Shown piece by piece: positions 22,948 through 33,531 of a DNA stretch of 64,000 bases. The translations under genes and the position numbers were made by a program. The notes below the pieces were generated by a model that was not told where the DNA came from, did no database searches, and was given only the letters and a program-made list of their open reading frames with translations. How positions within the stretch are numbered: the first letter of the stretch is position 1; every line of letters starts with the position of its first letter. Source of the stretch: Clusia tigrina (Eukaryota; Arthropoda; Insecta; Diptera; Clusiidae); NCBI GenBank assembly GCA_920105625.2, contig OV050030.1, positions 101,186,152 through 101,250,151 on the forward strand, written 5' to 3'.

Positions 22948-25628
22948 GATTTTGTAAAGTTTGAAAATTCTTTGGAACTAAATTGTGGTCCGTTGTCAGA
23001 CTCCAATATTACTGGAATTCCGTGTGTGGAAAACCAGTTTTTTAAAAATTTTATAACTTCAAATGACGTTGACTGTTCAAGCACTGCAAAGTCCATGAAA
23101 CCAGAATAGCTATCAGCAATTAACAAATGATCTTTTTCTTGGAAATGAAATATGTCTGTTGCCACTGTTTTAAAAGGTAATGAAGGTATAGGTTTTATGA
23201 TTAATGGATCTTTTTGTTTTGATGGTTGGTAAGACTCACAGATGGCACATTTTTCAACGAAGTTTTTAATATCCTTGTGCATGCCGATCCAAAATACGAC
23301 TGATCGTGCTCTGCTTATGCATCTTTGAATTTCCTGATGTCCTGAATGAATTTTTGTTAAAATATCAGTCTGTAGTGATTTTGGTATTAGTATTTTGGTG
23401 GATTTGTAGATTATTCCGTTCAAATATGTTAGTTCGTCACGAAAATTCCAAAACTCGCGAATTTCTGTTGGTAACTCAGATATAGATGATGGCCACCCAT
23501 CGAGTATGAATTGAATAAGCTTTTGTAATTTGCTATCCTTAGCTGTTTCGGTATATATTTTATGTATTGTAGTTGTGGTGAATTTAGCGACTGTGTGGAC
23601 TTCTATTACTTCCTCGGTATCTGCATTTTGTTTATTTTCGCATTCTCTGCTTAGAGTATCGGCTAATTTAATTTCTGTCCCTTTCCTATATATTACTTGT
23701 GGAGAATATGGTATAACGCGTAGTAAAATTGTTTGCAATCTCTGAGAGGCTGAATGAAGAGGTTTTTTAAAGATGGATTCTAGAGGTTTGTGGTCAGTTT
23801 CGATAATCAGTTTTTTGCCGTCGTCGTGAAATTTCGCACAAGCGAATCTAATCGCTGTCGCCTCTTTCTCGATTTGCGCATAATTTTGCTCTGCTTTCGA
23901 GAGTGATTTTGACGCATAAGCTACCGGTTGGTCATTTTGGAGTAGTGCGGCGCCTACGCTGGATTTACTAGCGTCTACTTGAAGTTTTACATCGAGATTC
24001 GGGTCGAAATAGCGGAGCACGGGTGTTGAGGAAAATACGGTTTTGAGGTTTTTAAATGATGTTTCATGCTCAGGCGACCAGGTCCAAAGAACATCTTTCT
24101 TTAAAAGTGATCGAAGTAGGGCTGTTAATTCCGAAAAATTTTGTATAAATTTACATAAATACGTTTCCATACCTAATATTCGTTGAAGCTGCGTTTTGTT
24201 TTCTGGTCGTTTAAGTTGATTTATGGCCGTTATTTTATCCGGGTCTGCTTCAATGCCATGAGAGGTTAAAATGTGGCCTAAAAATTTAACTTTGTTTACA
24301 TTAAACACACATTTATCTTTGTTTAGCTTCAAACCTGCGTCTTTTAATATTTTAATTACTGCCTCAGTTTGCTTTTCAAGCTGTTTTTTTGTTTCAGCGT
24401 GTATCAGAATATCGTCCATTGACACTTCTGTATTTTGCGCATTTTCTAATAGTTGGGACATTAGCTGTTGATATACCTCGCGCGCTGATGCTAGTCCAAA
24501 TGGTAGCCTTTGATAAGAATAACGCCCACATGGTGTTGCCATCGTTAAGTATTTTCGTGTACGATCCATGACCTCAATCTGCCAAAATTCTTTTTTACAA
24601 TCTAATAGAGTAAACCATTCAGAATTTTCAGTATTTGCTGTTATCTCGTCGATTGTTTTTAGTGGGTGATATCGTCTGTGTATGTTCTTGTTTATGTCTG
24701 TTGGGTCAATGCAAACACGGATCTTATCTTTTTGCTTAACTACAACCATCGGTGACGCTGCAGGGGTAATCTCGTCTGTCTTTGTTAATACTCCTAGCTT
24801 TACCATGTTGTCTATTTCCTTTTTGACCGCTTCTTTTAGAGCATGTGGTATTTTTCTTGGAGCGTAATGTTCGAATGACGGGTTGTCGACCAAATCGATA
24901 TCATATACAAAGTTTTTTACCTTGCCTAATCCGTCAAATATTTTTGTATCAAAATTGAGCTCATTTACTCTAAGTATCAGTGAAAAACGTTCGCAATCTT
25001 GTTTGCCTAAAAGCGGTTCAAAGTTGGCAAAATCTTCTACCACCAAAAATTTTGCTTTGAATTTTCTATTCCGCACAGCACAATTTAGGAGAATTTCACC
25101 ACAAACATCGATTTTTCCACCTCCAAACGCAATTAATTTGTTATTCACGGCTTGCATTTTATTTGATTTATTATTGTCTATCAGACTTAGAGGAATTACA
25201 TTACATTGAGCCGCTGTGTCCAGCTTGAATTTTATTTTGTTGTTGTCGACCATTATCTCTTCATACCAATTTTCTTTTTCGTCTTTGTTTTTTTCTGCTA
25301 TGTTAACAGTCAAAACAAAGAGATCACTGTCGGCGTCAGAGTCAGTATTTGCATTCTGCTGCAGAGCGTCAACGTGTTTATGTTCGCTGTGCTTAGATCG
25401 GAAGCAGCATTGAGAGAAGTGCCCTTTACGGTGACAGATTTTGCATGTTCTGTTAAATGCTGGGCAATTACGACTCTCATGCTGTTGACCGCAACGTTTG
25501 CAATCGTAGACTGCTTTAATATTTTCGTTCCATTTATTTGCCGTCCGTTTGGGTTTTGCATATTTGCGAATTGCCTCTACTTTTAATTCTTCTTTTTTAT
25601 GGAGTTCTTTAAGCTGCTGTGTAGCCAT
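22863..25628 (-). CDS. pol: Mag-like pol: knuckles, protease, RT, RNase H, integrase core
   Basis: A 921-codon open frame. Two zinc knuckles lie at residues 43-55 (CX2CX3HX4C) and 62-75 (CX2CX4HX4C), which normally end Gag. Protease has LDTAAQCNVIP near residue 136, with DTA in place of the usual DTG. RT has LPFGLASA and SMDDILIH near 402, with Ser where Ty3 elements have Tyr. RNase H has QVDASKSSVGAAL and ETDHKPL. The integrase has a Cys pair at CAICESYQ, first Asp in ATDIFHF (near 824), second in ESDNGPQFSS (near 879) and Glu in NGLAER (near 914); the DD35E spacing is exact. The frame stops right after the Glu because of a deletion. It is the longest open frame in the window. Confidence 0.9.
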   Translation of the reverse strand: MATQQLKELHKKEELKVEAIRKYAKPKRTANKWNENIKAVYDCKRCGQQHESRNCPAFNRTCKICHRKGHFSQCCFRSKHSEHKHVDALQQNANTDSDADSDLFVLTVNIAEKNKDEKENWYEEIMVDNNKIKFKLDTAAQCNVIPLSLIDNNKSNKMQAVNNKLIAFGGGKIDVCGEILLNCAVRNRKFKAKFLVVEDFANFEPLLGKQDCERFSLILRVNELNFDTKIFDGLGKVKNFVYDIDLVDNPSFEHYAPRKIPHALKEAVKKEIDNMVKLGVLTKTDEITPAASPMVVVKQKDKIRVCIDPTDINKNIHRRYHPLKTIDEITANTENSEWFTLLDCKKEFWQIEVMDRTRKYLTMATPCGRYSYQRLPFGLASAREVYQQLMSQLLENAQNTEVSMDDILIHAETKKQLEKQTEAVIKILKDAGLKLNKDKCVFNVNKVKFLGHILTSHGIEADPDKITAINQLKRPENKTQLQRILGMETYLCKFIQNFSELTALLRSLLKKDVLWTWSPEHETSFKNLKTVFSSTPVLRYFDPNLDVKLQVDASKSSVGAALLQNDQPVAYASKSLSKAEQNYAQIEKEATAIRFACAKFHDDGKKLIIETDHKPLESIFKKPLHSASQRLQTILLRVIPYSPQVIYRKGTEIKLADTLSRECENKQNADTEEVIEVHTVAKFTTTTIHKIYTETAKDSKLQKLIQFILDGWPSSISELPTEIREFWNFRDELTYLNGIIYKSTKILIPKSLQTDILTKIHSGHQEIQRCISRARSVVFWIGMHKDIKNFVEKCAICESYQPSKQKDPLIIKPIPSLPFKTVATDIFHFQEKDHLLIADSYSGFMDFAVLEQSTSFEVIKFLKNWFSTHGIPVILESDNGPQFSSKEFSNFTKSWDIQHQTSSPYYPKSNGLAERYVQMMN

Positions 25629-26173
25629 CTCACTCGTTCTACAAATTTAATAGCTTTTTCCAACCCGATATCGTCTTCAGCGAGTAATTTTTCTCTCACT
25701 GAATCACTACCTATGACAACCATAATTTTGCCCCATAATAGAGAATCCTCAATAACACCGAAATCACATTTTTTTTCTTGGTTCTTTATTTTTGTAAAAT
25801 ATTCATCAAACGCTTCACCCTCAGATTGAAACATTGTGTTGAATGTATATCGCTCAAAAGTAACACTTATTTTTGGAGCAAAGTGTTCGTCGAAATTTTG
25901 TATTATTTTTTTCACATTAAGTTGTTCTGCCTCCGTTAGCGAGAACGAGTTGTATATGTTGATAGCTTCCGCACCGATGCACGACATCAACGTCGCCACT
26001 TGAATTTCTGCCGGTTTTTGGTCAAGCTGTGCAGCTGTGGAAAACCATTTATATTGCTGTATCCAGCTTTTCCAAGCCGTTGATGCATTGTTGCCCGTGA
26101 CTTGTAATGGTTTGGGAGGTCTTACAAAGGATGACGCCGAATTTGATGACCTTTCTTCACCTTCATTTACCAT
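25583..26173 (-). CDS. gag: Mag-like gag (capsid region)
   Basis: A 196-codon frame with the ATG at 26173, 30 nt inside the primer-binding site. It holds a typical retrotransposon capsid: TAWKSWIQQYKWFSTAAQL, TLMSCIGAEAINIYNSF, FDEHFAPKISVTFERYTF and GEAFDEYFTKIKNQEKKCDFG. The knuckles expected at its end lie in the overlapping pol frame (overlap 25583-25628). In many Mag elements gag and pol share one frame, so this may be a one-base indel or a programmed shift; the sequence alone does not decide. Past the overlap the gag frame ends in a basic tail that looks like read-through. Confidence 0.85.
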   Translation of the reverse strand: MVNEGEERSSNSASSFVRPPKPLQVTGNNASTAWKSWIQQYKWFSTAAQLDQKPAEIQVATLMSCIGAEAINIYNSFSLTEAEQLNVKKIIQNFDEHFAPKISVTFERYTFNTMFQSEGEAFDEYFTKIKNQEKKCDFGVIEDSLLWGKIMVVIGSDSVREKLLAEDDIGLEKAIKFVERVRWLHSSLKNSIKKKN

Positions 26174-26200
26174 TCTTTATTAATTTTTATCTTTATTAGG

Positions 26201-26217
26201 CACCACTTCTGACACCA
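26201..26217 (-). other. Primer-binding site, probably tRNA-Leu
   Basis: On the element strand TGGTGTCAGAAGTGGTG starts directly at the 5' LTR end. From memory, its first 15 bases match the complement of an insect tRNA-Leu 3' end including CCA. The SAP-Ty3 element at 42170 uses nearly the same site. Confidence 0.75.
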
Positions 26218-26367
26218 TGTAGTGAAGGCGACAATTGTTGAGTTTAAACTGAACTTTATTGAACTAGACGATATTCATGTTACATAGTGGGTGAGAGTAG
26301 ATAAACATAAATATAAGTGCAATAAGAGAATGTAAGATGAGAGGGCAGGGTTTCCTACCCTTTGACA
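26218..26367 (-). repeat. 5' LTR of the Mag-like element
   Basis: 150 bp, three differences from the other LTR (A/G near base 5 and two A/T changes within the first 45 bases). Flanked by ATCAC at 26368-26372. Confidence 0.93.
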
Positions 26368-26590
26368 ATCACCGACCTTTGGCACACAAAAGACACAGTT
26401 GTTTTGGAGAATACATGTTCGATATTAACTGTATCCCCTACTTGATTCCTCCAAAATATATGAATTCCTGTCGGAAATTGACCTGACAGAAGATCTATAA
26501 ATAATACTATTCTAATATTTTCAATAAATAGGGGCATCACAATTGATCTCTCAGGTCGCAATGTACGAGTATAACACCCTTAAATAAATT
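26368..26590 (+). pseudogene. Family A copy A, 3' end (after the LTR insertion)
   Basis: Continues directly the family A sequence broken at 22105. It matches 30088-30300 of copy B, which encodes a GTQKTQVFWRIH-like Cys/His tail end and the likely 3' untranslated region. No function remains. Confidence 0.7.
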
Positions 26591-27014
26591 TATTCGAATC
26601 TAATGTAATTTCCACTATTAATTTTAAACACTAATACAAAATAATAAAAAAAAATTACACTTATACTCTAACTTCTGCTCGTGATTTTATAATTTTATAT
26701 ATTTAATCAATGGGCACCATTTTGATAAAAATTTAAACATTATAATTCTATATGAATATATATATTGTAGATTAATTTACGGTCTAATTCTCTACAATAA
26801 CTTGTCTTACTTTTGGGTTTGGCGCCAGTTGTTATCTACCCTATTTTATCGTATACAGTGTAATGGCCACGGCTAGCTCACACATGTGGTCATGGTTCTT
26901 ATCGTGCCACACTGCCTCGAGGGCGCAACAATCTAATATATATTTTTACTAACTATCCCAACTCACCTCTCCTCTCCCCGCCCCATCCGGCTCTCTCTGA
27001 GCCCTGCATCCTAT
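26591..27014 (-). repeat. LTR-like segment with primer-binding site, copy A
   Basis: Shared with 30311-31160 and 35578-36430. On the minus strand TGGCGCCAAACCC (complement of 26821-26827 and the bases to its left) resembles a primer-binding site, preceded by an LTR-like end reading GATAACA. If so, the LTR lies to the right and the leader to the left. The right part is cut by a DINE-like insertion at 27015 and resumes at 28469. No gag or pol of this element was seen in the window. Confidence 0.45.
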
Positions 27015-28468
27015 CCTTTTTATACCCTTTACCTTTAAAAAAGGTAAATAGGGTATACTAACTTTGTGCTTTTGAGAGGGGTTGGAATTTCGAGAAGGAG
27101 GCGTGGTAGGTATGGACATATATATACAGATATGATCAGAATCACTTTCTAAGCAATTTTTATTTTGTCCGTCCGTCTGTCCGTCGCTCCGTCTGTCCGT
27201 CTGTGGCCACTTTTTTTCTACACCATTAGAGCTATCTTAATGAAATTTTGCAAAAATGTAGCCTGGACAAAGATACAGAACCAGATTGCTATATGGGCTG
27301 ATTTGGACAAAGACCACGCCTACCTCCCATATAAGGAACTTTTTTCACCTTTTTAAAATGACTATAACTTCGGTCCAATTGACGGAATCGTGACATTATT
27401 TGACAGTTATGGAGTTGTGGGTCCTACAAAACACTGTGCAAAAAGTGGGCGGAAAATATTAACGGCCACGCCCACTATTAACAAATATTAATAACTTAAG
27501 ATCTGGTAGAGATTTACGGACGAAATTTTACAGGAACATGTGGTCATTATAAAGCTATCTGCAACAATTGGGGCTGATCTGAGAAAAGACACGCCCACTT
27601 TTGGTATAAGGAACTTTCGGTTATAAAATTAAAATTAGCATATCTATGGTCGTATTGATGCCAGCGGAATAAAATTTTGCAGAAATATACATGGGGTCCA
27701 TAATAGTGTGTGTGCAGAATATGGATATCATACTACAACTGCCACGCCCACAATTAACCTAAAATCATTACTGTGTTCCTTCTAAAGATTTATCAACGAA
27801 AATTCACAGGAATGTTGCGGGTACTAACATTAAACACCACACAAAAAATGGGGCTGTTATCTCTACAGCTACGCCCACTATTCACATATTATTATAACTT
27901 ACGATCTATACAATATTTTTGGACGAAATTTTACATTAGTACGTATATGGACCCTACAAAGCCATATACAAGATTCGGGGTCGATCAGAAGAAGGATACG
28001 TCTCCCTCCCATATAATTAATTTTAGGGACCCCACTTAAAGACAGTTACCCTATCTATGCTTCTAGTGATGATATATGAAAACAAATTGGTAGATGTATA
28101 CACTGGGTCTGTACTAGCATGCATTCTTATTAGTACTGTCACGCCCACAATTAACCAAAAATCATTGAACAGCACACAAAAAATGGGCGTGTTATTTTAA
28201 CAGCCACGCCCACTATTGGCATATTATTCTAACTTTCGACCTATACAATATTTTTTGACGATATTTTATATTAGTGGTTATTTTGACTTTACAAAGCCAT
28301 ACACAAGAAAAGGTGTCGATATAATCATTTCAAGGTACCCTATCAAAAATTACCATTAGTATGCTCCTAATTATGATTTATGAAGAAAATATCCCTATTC
28401 TTGAACTTACACGCACAAGAAAAGGTAAAGCGTATTTCGTAGTCGGTCTAACCCGACTTGAGACTTCT
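27015..28468 (+). mobile_element. DINE-1/HINE-like non-autonomous element
   Basis: Starts with the imperfect palindrome ATACCCTTTACCTTTAAAAAA followed by GGTAAATAGGGTATA. It has a (GTCY)n core at about 27166-27205 and ends with AAGGTAAAGCGTATTTCG, an inverted copy of the start. A short hairpin (GTCGG, six bases, CCGAC) and CTTGAGACTTCTTTACTAG follow. These are the marks of DINE-1/HINE repeats, thought to be mobilised by Helentrons. Repeated CCACGCCCAC blocks fill the interior. The sibling sequence at 30.73 kb lacks it, so it inserted after the tandem duplication. No protein is encoded. Confidence 0.68.
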
Positions 28469-28523
28469 TTACTAGTTTATCTATATTTTTTATTATGCAT
28501 TTAAGTCAAACTGTTCACATATA
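28469..28523 (-). repeat. LTR-like segment copy A, remainder
   Basis: TATCTATATTTTTTATTATGC and the following bases match 30732-30780 in copy B, continuing the sequence broken at 27014. It ends where copy B of the duplicated unit starts. Confidence 0.6.
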
Positions 28524-28528
28524 TACAT

Positions 28529-30310
28529 ATATATAATCACAATTAGACCTCTTAACAATAGAGGAATAGATAACATAACTTCCAGTAGTTAACAGTAGTC
28601 TGGCTGCAGCTGAAGCAGATGACAAATCTGTTAAGATCAAAGTCAACAAAGGATATCCGCAGGGTGGGGTATTATCACCCATTTTGTGGAGTTTAGTAGT
28701 TGATGATCCCTGATAAAACTCACAAATATAGGCATATCATGCCAAGGACGATTTTGTGATAATAGCTAGATTAAAATCTGAATACACCGTTTGTGATATT
28801 ATAAAGAGGGGCTTATTATCAGCTGAATGGTACAGGGGAACAGGATTCAAAATCAATGCCTCTAAGAACATCGCAGAGCCTTTTACTAGAAAAATATCCT
28901 TCCCATATATGAAGCCAATTCTTTTAAATAGTAAGCAAGTCGATATTAGCTGTGAGACAAACTTCCTCGGTGCCATTTTCGACAAAAACTTATTGTAGAA
29001 TACTGTTATAACTTATTGTAGAATACCTGGTAGCAACCACCAAGAGTGCTATAACTTCCTTAATAATATGCAGACGGCTTGCTTGTAAAACTTGGAGATT
29101 TATTAACCCAAAATTGTTCGCTGACTGTATACCATGATGGAGAGACATATCATCCTCTAGCCTAGTTCAATGAAGTCAGACTTAAGGACGCCTTGTCTGT
29201 CTTGTCATCACTGAAGCTATACGCACCTTTCCAAAGTCAGCAATGGAAATTAACTAACACCTTTATATCTAGTAATACAAGACTCTGCTAGGAAATATTT
29301 TAGCAGAATAAAAGAACTTATTTCGAAGGAATCAAATTACACCCAAAATATAGGGGTAACAATGCAGTATACTGAAATCTCACAAGGCGTTTATGCCAAT
29401 ATAATTCAATTTTGTAAACAAATGCAGTACAAAGTTGAGTGGCAAAAAGAATGGGACCGTATGTATAAAATTAGAGAAAACTCCTTCTTATGGTATAAAG
29501 ACTAAGAGGAGAACTGGGGCGAAAGTATTTGGGCCTAGAACCAACTATTCCATTTCTAGGGGTTCTTTCCCAAGCACATTTCAAGCGTATATTCACGCTA
29601 TTGAAAGACGTGCCCAGTTCAACATTGACAGGAAGTATCGAAGGAAAAACATCGTGATCATATCCGATAGTCAAACAACTCTCTAAAGTTTGAGTTCACC
29701 ATTGGCGATTAAATTTTGTAGGACTGTATTGGGAAACTGAACTCCCTTAGCAGTAAAAGCAAGCCATCTCTAATGTAGTTACCAGGCCACATAGGAGTTT
29801 AAGGGAAATGGGAAGCTGCTACCTTAGCAAAAAAAGCTGCGACGTGTCAGTTCAACGGCTCTAAACCCTTCTGTGGACTATGATCCAAAGTCATTGGAGA
29901 TCTGCTGTGGAAGTCTGCAGATGCAAAAATGAGTCAAACCTAGAAAAATCTTCCGGTATTAAGACAGTCCAAAGATTTTCTGGGAGATTTTAATACTAAA
30001 CACCGTAGACTCAACTATCATATTAACAAGTTGAGTTCATCTCCATCTGTAGATCCTGTGGAGAGAGTGATGAAACCTTACTGCACCTCATCACCGGCCT
30101 CTGGCACACAAAAGACACAGGTGTTTTGGAGAATACATGTTCGATATTATCTGTATCCCCTACTTGATTCCTCCAAAATATATGAATTCCTGTCGGAAAT
30201 TGACCTGACAGAAGATCAAAAATAATACTATTCTAATATTTTAAATAAATTGGGGCATCACAATTGATCTCTCAGGTCGCAGTGTATAACGCCCTTAAAT
30301 AAATTTATTC
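28529..30310 (+). pseudogene. Family A copy B: RT end, RNase H, Cys/His tail
   Basis: Collinear with 20554-22105 plus 26368-26590 and very similar to them. It keeps the segment ACCTCTTAACAATAGAGG before the RT block, the GYPQGGVLSP motif, the RNase H block (29490-29690) and the Cys/His tail, which is uninterrupted here across the point where copy A holds an LTR element (30088-30094). A small local duplication of AACTTATTGTAGAATAC lies near 28986-29024. Shared stops with copy A show both descend from one dead copy. Confidence 0.75.
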
Positions 30311-31160
30311 GAATCTAATGTAATTTCCACTATTAATTTTAAACACTAATACAAAATAATAATAAAAATTACACTTATACTCTAACTTCTGCTCGCAATT
30401 TTATAACTTAATATATTTAATCTACCATTTTGATAGAAATTTAAACATTAGAATTCTATATGAATATATATATTGTAGATTCATTTACGGTCTAATTCTC
30501 TACAATAACTTGTCTTACTTTTGGGTTTGGAGCCATTTGTTATATACCCTATTTTATCGTATACAGTGTGATGGCCACGGCTAGCTCACGCATGTGGTCA
30601 TGGTTCTTATCCTGCCACACTGCCTCGGGGGCGCAACAATCTAATATATATTTTTACTAACTATCCCAACTCACCTCTCCTCTCCCCGCCCCATCCCACT
30701 CCCTCTCAGCCCTGTATCCTATCCTTTTTTATCTATATTTTTTATTATGCGTTTAAGTCAAACTGTTCACATATATACCTTAACATAAGTATTTACATGT
30801 TGCTTTGACATACATAAATACAACTTATCTACTTATCTTATATTCTTTGATCAGGATGCTCCGCTGCTCTCCGGGATGCTGCCACTAGCGGTATTGCCAT
30901 AGTTTTTTTTTCTCAAACCCGACCTTCTTTATTATTTTCTGCTTGCCGAAACTTGTGCGTGGCGGAAGTGCTCTCGCTCCTACTCTCCCTACTCATATCA
31001 TCCATCCAGACTCTACTCCGCCATCCTTGTTCGCACCAGTCCGCAGCAATAGCAATAGTTGTACTAAGTAGACCAAAAATTTTCCTACAATCTACCATTT
31101 CCCTACAATCTACCATTTCCATACAATCTACCATTTCCCTACAATCTACCACCGTAGCGT
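30311..31160 (-). repeat. LTR-like segment, copy B (uninterrupted)
   Basis: Most complete of the three copies. The candidate primer-binding site is mutated here (GGAGCCA at 30529-30535). To its right come a C-rich block (30670-30720), TATCTATATTTTTTATTATGC and a block shared with copy C (CATCCAGACTCTACTCC near 31008). An 18-bp minisatellite lies at its right end. The reading as an LTR plus leader rests on the primer-site-like motif and repetition only. Confidence 0.45.
31078..31150. repeat. 18-bp minisatellite, four units
   Basis: Four consecutive units of CCTACAATCTACCATTTC, with one unit reading CATACAATC. Copy C of the surrounding segment (near 36390) has only one related unit, so the array expanded in copy B. 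Confidence 0.85.
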
Positions 31161-31919
31161 ATGTGTCAAATTAAAAACTAAATTGATAATACGCAAATTT
31201 TTTCAAGTTATTTTTTAAATGATTTCTCCACCACTTAGCAAAAGCTTTGTTTTTATAACAGATTTTATTTATTCCACTTTTAAATTAATTGCATTTAAAT
31301 ACCTTGTATTTTACAACTTCCCTTTTGCATGAGCAAAGAGCAGTGAAGCGAAACAATATGATGATGTGGCCGATGCGTTGCGCAGCAGTAGTGGCAACGT
31401 ACTGCAGCCGGGGCGTCAGAACAGCAGTGCCGCTTGCGACAAGTATTAGCAGAAGCAGCAATTTTTCGCGACCACTACGAGAACGAAAAACCCTATACAC
31501 AAGTCCCTGCTCGTGCGCCATGAAAATTCTGAATATTTTTTTGGGAATTCTACCTCGGCAGAATTAAATTTTTATTCGTTATAAAGAAACACAATTTTTA
31601 TTCGTCATGAAATAAACACAATTTGCAAATGCAATTATATAATTTAAGAACTTGTTGTAATTTAATAATTTTATGAACTCTTCTTTACCAAGTTATAAAG
31701 CAGCCAGAATTTCATTTTGATTTTTAAAATAACATTAAGTGGGAGTCACACAACTATTGACCTATGTTGCCTGGGAATTTCAATCCAAGACCAACATCTG
31801 TTCAATGTTGTCAAGTATATGAAAAATAGGGAAGTAGATGAATTACTTGAAAATATATATAACGGAAATTTTCTAAGAAATTGGAGAAACATAACAAAAA
31901 TTAATAAATGAATACTTCC
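31161..31919. other. Unassigned; no gene seen
   Basis: Contains a GC-richer patch (31360-31520) with open frames on both strands (31289-31567 plus, 31285-31521 minus) of no known family, and AT-rich DNA after it. A 64-codon frame at 31717-31911 might be the eroded start of the RT fragment that follows, but no motif supports this. Confidence 0.4.
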
Positions 31920-33195
31920 GACGAAACAGTATGGTTATACACAGCAATTGCAAGACCAATAATTGCATATGCTGCACCTGTGTGGTGCAGCAAACTGAGT
32001 TAAACTACAGCACAAGCAAAGATCACCAAATTACAAAGACTAGAGTGTATCTAGGCAACAGTAGCCATGAGGTCAACACCAACTGCTGCCCTTGAGGTTC
32101 TGTTAAATCTACCATCTGTTTAATTGTTCATAAAGAAAGAACCATTGTAATTAGCGACCAAGCTCATCTTAGAGGATGAAAAAGAAGCGGTACGGTTCAT
32201 GCAAACTCTGCACAAAGATGAGCCCTAATTATTTAGAACAACTTCACACCAAATTTAACATCCAACAAAATTTGAAATCTCAAATTAGATAAATTTGAAA
32301 CACAGCAGACGAAAGCCTGTATATAAGTCTCATGTCTGGTACATATATGGCCCAAAAACGAAAGAAGGATTTGGAGCTGGGGTATTTGGGGAACCCCCTA
32401 GAATTAGTCTATTTAGCAGTATAAGGCAATAAAACTCGGATTTTCAGGTCGAGATTAAAGCAATCGAATAATGTTTAAGAGAGGAACTACACAGATCGAC
32501 CAAAATTAGTCACATCTATATTCAGACCGATAGCAAGGCAACGTTACTACCACTTAACGACTTCGAATTTAAAACAAAATAAGTTTGGGACTGCCTAGTA
32601 TTTATCAAAAAACTTACAGCATATAACAGAGTTTATTTTATATGTGTATCCGACCATAGTGGATACATAGAAAACGAAGAGGCAGATGCGCTCGCTAGGA
32701 AAGAAGCTGCCAGTAGTTTTACAGGACCCGAACCATTCTGTGTGGTGCCTTGGAGTTCAACCAAACTTAAAATCAAACAATGGCTTGAGGAAAAATCGCA
32801 ACAATCTTGGACGGAATCTAAAGATATAATGGTATCTCAAACCTTCATACCCGAACATTCTCGCAATAGAACCACAGAGATACTTAATCTCAGCCATGTA
32901 GGCATTCCTATATTCACAGGATTTTTGAGTGGTCATTGCAGAGAATTGAAGCACATAAAATGCGAATCAGTCATTCTGAATATTGTAGATTGTGTAACAA
33001 GTACGAAGAAACAGCAAGCATTTGATATGCTACTGTAATAGTCTAATATGGACCCGACTAGGATACTTAGGTTCTCACTACCTAGAACCGCCAGAAATTG
33101 CGGACAAATTTCCCAAGAAGAACTTTGAATTCTTAATGAATACTTGACTCTCAGAGGATATGTAACTTACTGAGTGTGTCACAATGGGCCCATTT
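31920..33195 (+). pseudogene. Non-LTR remnant: RT thumb, RNase H and C-terminal region
   Basis: RT thumb reads TVWLYTAIARPIIAYAAPVW (near 31930-31990) and TPTAALEVLLNLPSV (near 32080). RNase H reads FGAGVFGEPPRISLFSSI (near 32370), QTDSKATLLPL (near 32520) and SDHSGYIENEEADALARK (near 32650-32705), broken by stops. A 98-codon frame (32742-33038) then covers the C-terminal region (SQQSWTESKDIMVSQTFIP, GIPIFTGFLSGHCRELKHI). It differs from family A at every motif and is a separate family. Upstream RT and endonuclease are absent. Confidence 0.7.
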
Positions 33196-33204
33196 GAGGC
33201 CACA

Positions 33205-33531
33205 ACGATTAGATCCCGCTCTTCTTTTAATTTCTAATGCAGCAAGAAAAACTGAAGCATCTCAGTTCATAGGCCCTGAACCTTTCTGTGGACTATGATC
33301 CAAAACTATTGAAGGTCTGCTGCAGAAGTGTACAGATGAAAAAAGAAGTCAAGCCTGGAAAAATCTTCCGGGATTAACAAGGGACGGGATTCCTAAATGA
33401 GCTAAAGAGTTAATAAGCACGCCTCGGAATAAATTTAGAATCATCACATGCTTTTTAAGCGAACACTGAAGGCTCAACTATCATGTGAATAAAAATGTAA
33501 TATCCATTAATAATTTTAAACACTAATACAA
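33205..33531 (+). pseudogene. Family A copy C: RNase H end, then LTR-like start
   Basis: 33225-33490 matches 21775-22040 (SQAWKNLPGL, then a FRIITCFLSEH-type stretch). 33495-33531 matches the start of the LTR-like segment (near 26615 and 30330). The sequence is cut by DINE-like repeats and resumes at 35578. This is the third copy of the family A plus LTR-like unit. Confidence 0.65.

Larger units (their letters stand above)
22106..26367 (-). mobile_element. Mag-like Ty3 LTR retrotransposon, young insertion
   Basis: Two 150-bp LTRs (22106-22255 and 26218-26367) start TG, end CA and differ at three positions. ATCAC is duplicated on both sides (22101-22105 and 26368-26372). Copy B at 30.09 kb has the same flanks with a single ATCAC and no element. 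On the minus strand the order is LTR, primer-binding site, gag, pol, polypurine tract, LTR. Length is 4262 bp. The short LTRs, lack of env and Gag/Pol style fit the Mag lineage. An integrase deletion and a gag-pol frame change make it non-autonomous. Confidence 0.92.

Noticed and set aside
23530..25586. Several plus-strand frames of 60-126 codons
   Set aside because: They lie opposite the intact Mag-like pol frame and are its antisense shadows.
26587..26600. tRNA T-loop-like TTCGAATC word
   Set aside because: No acceptor or anticodon stem can be built around it.
31289..31567. 92-codon frame as a host exon
   Set aside because: Frames are open on both strands through a GC-richer patch with no recognisable protein signature.
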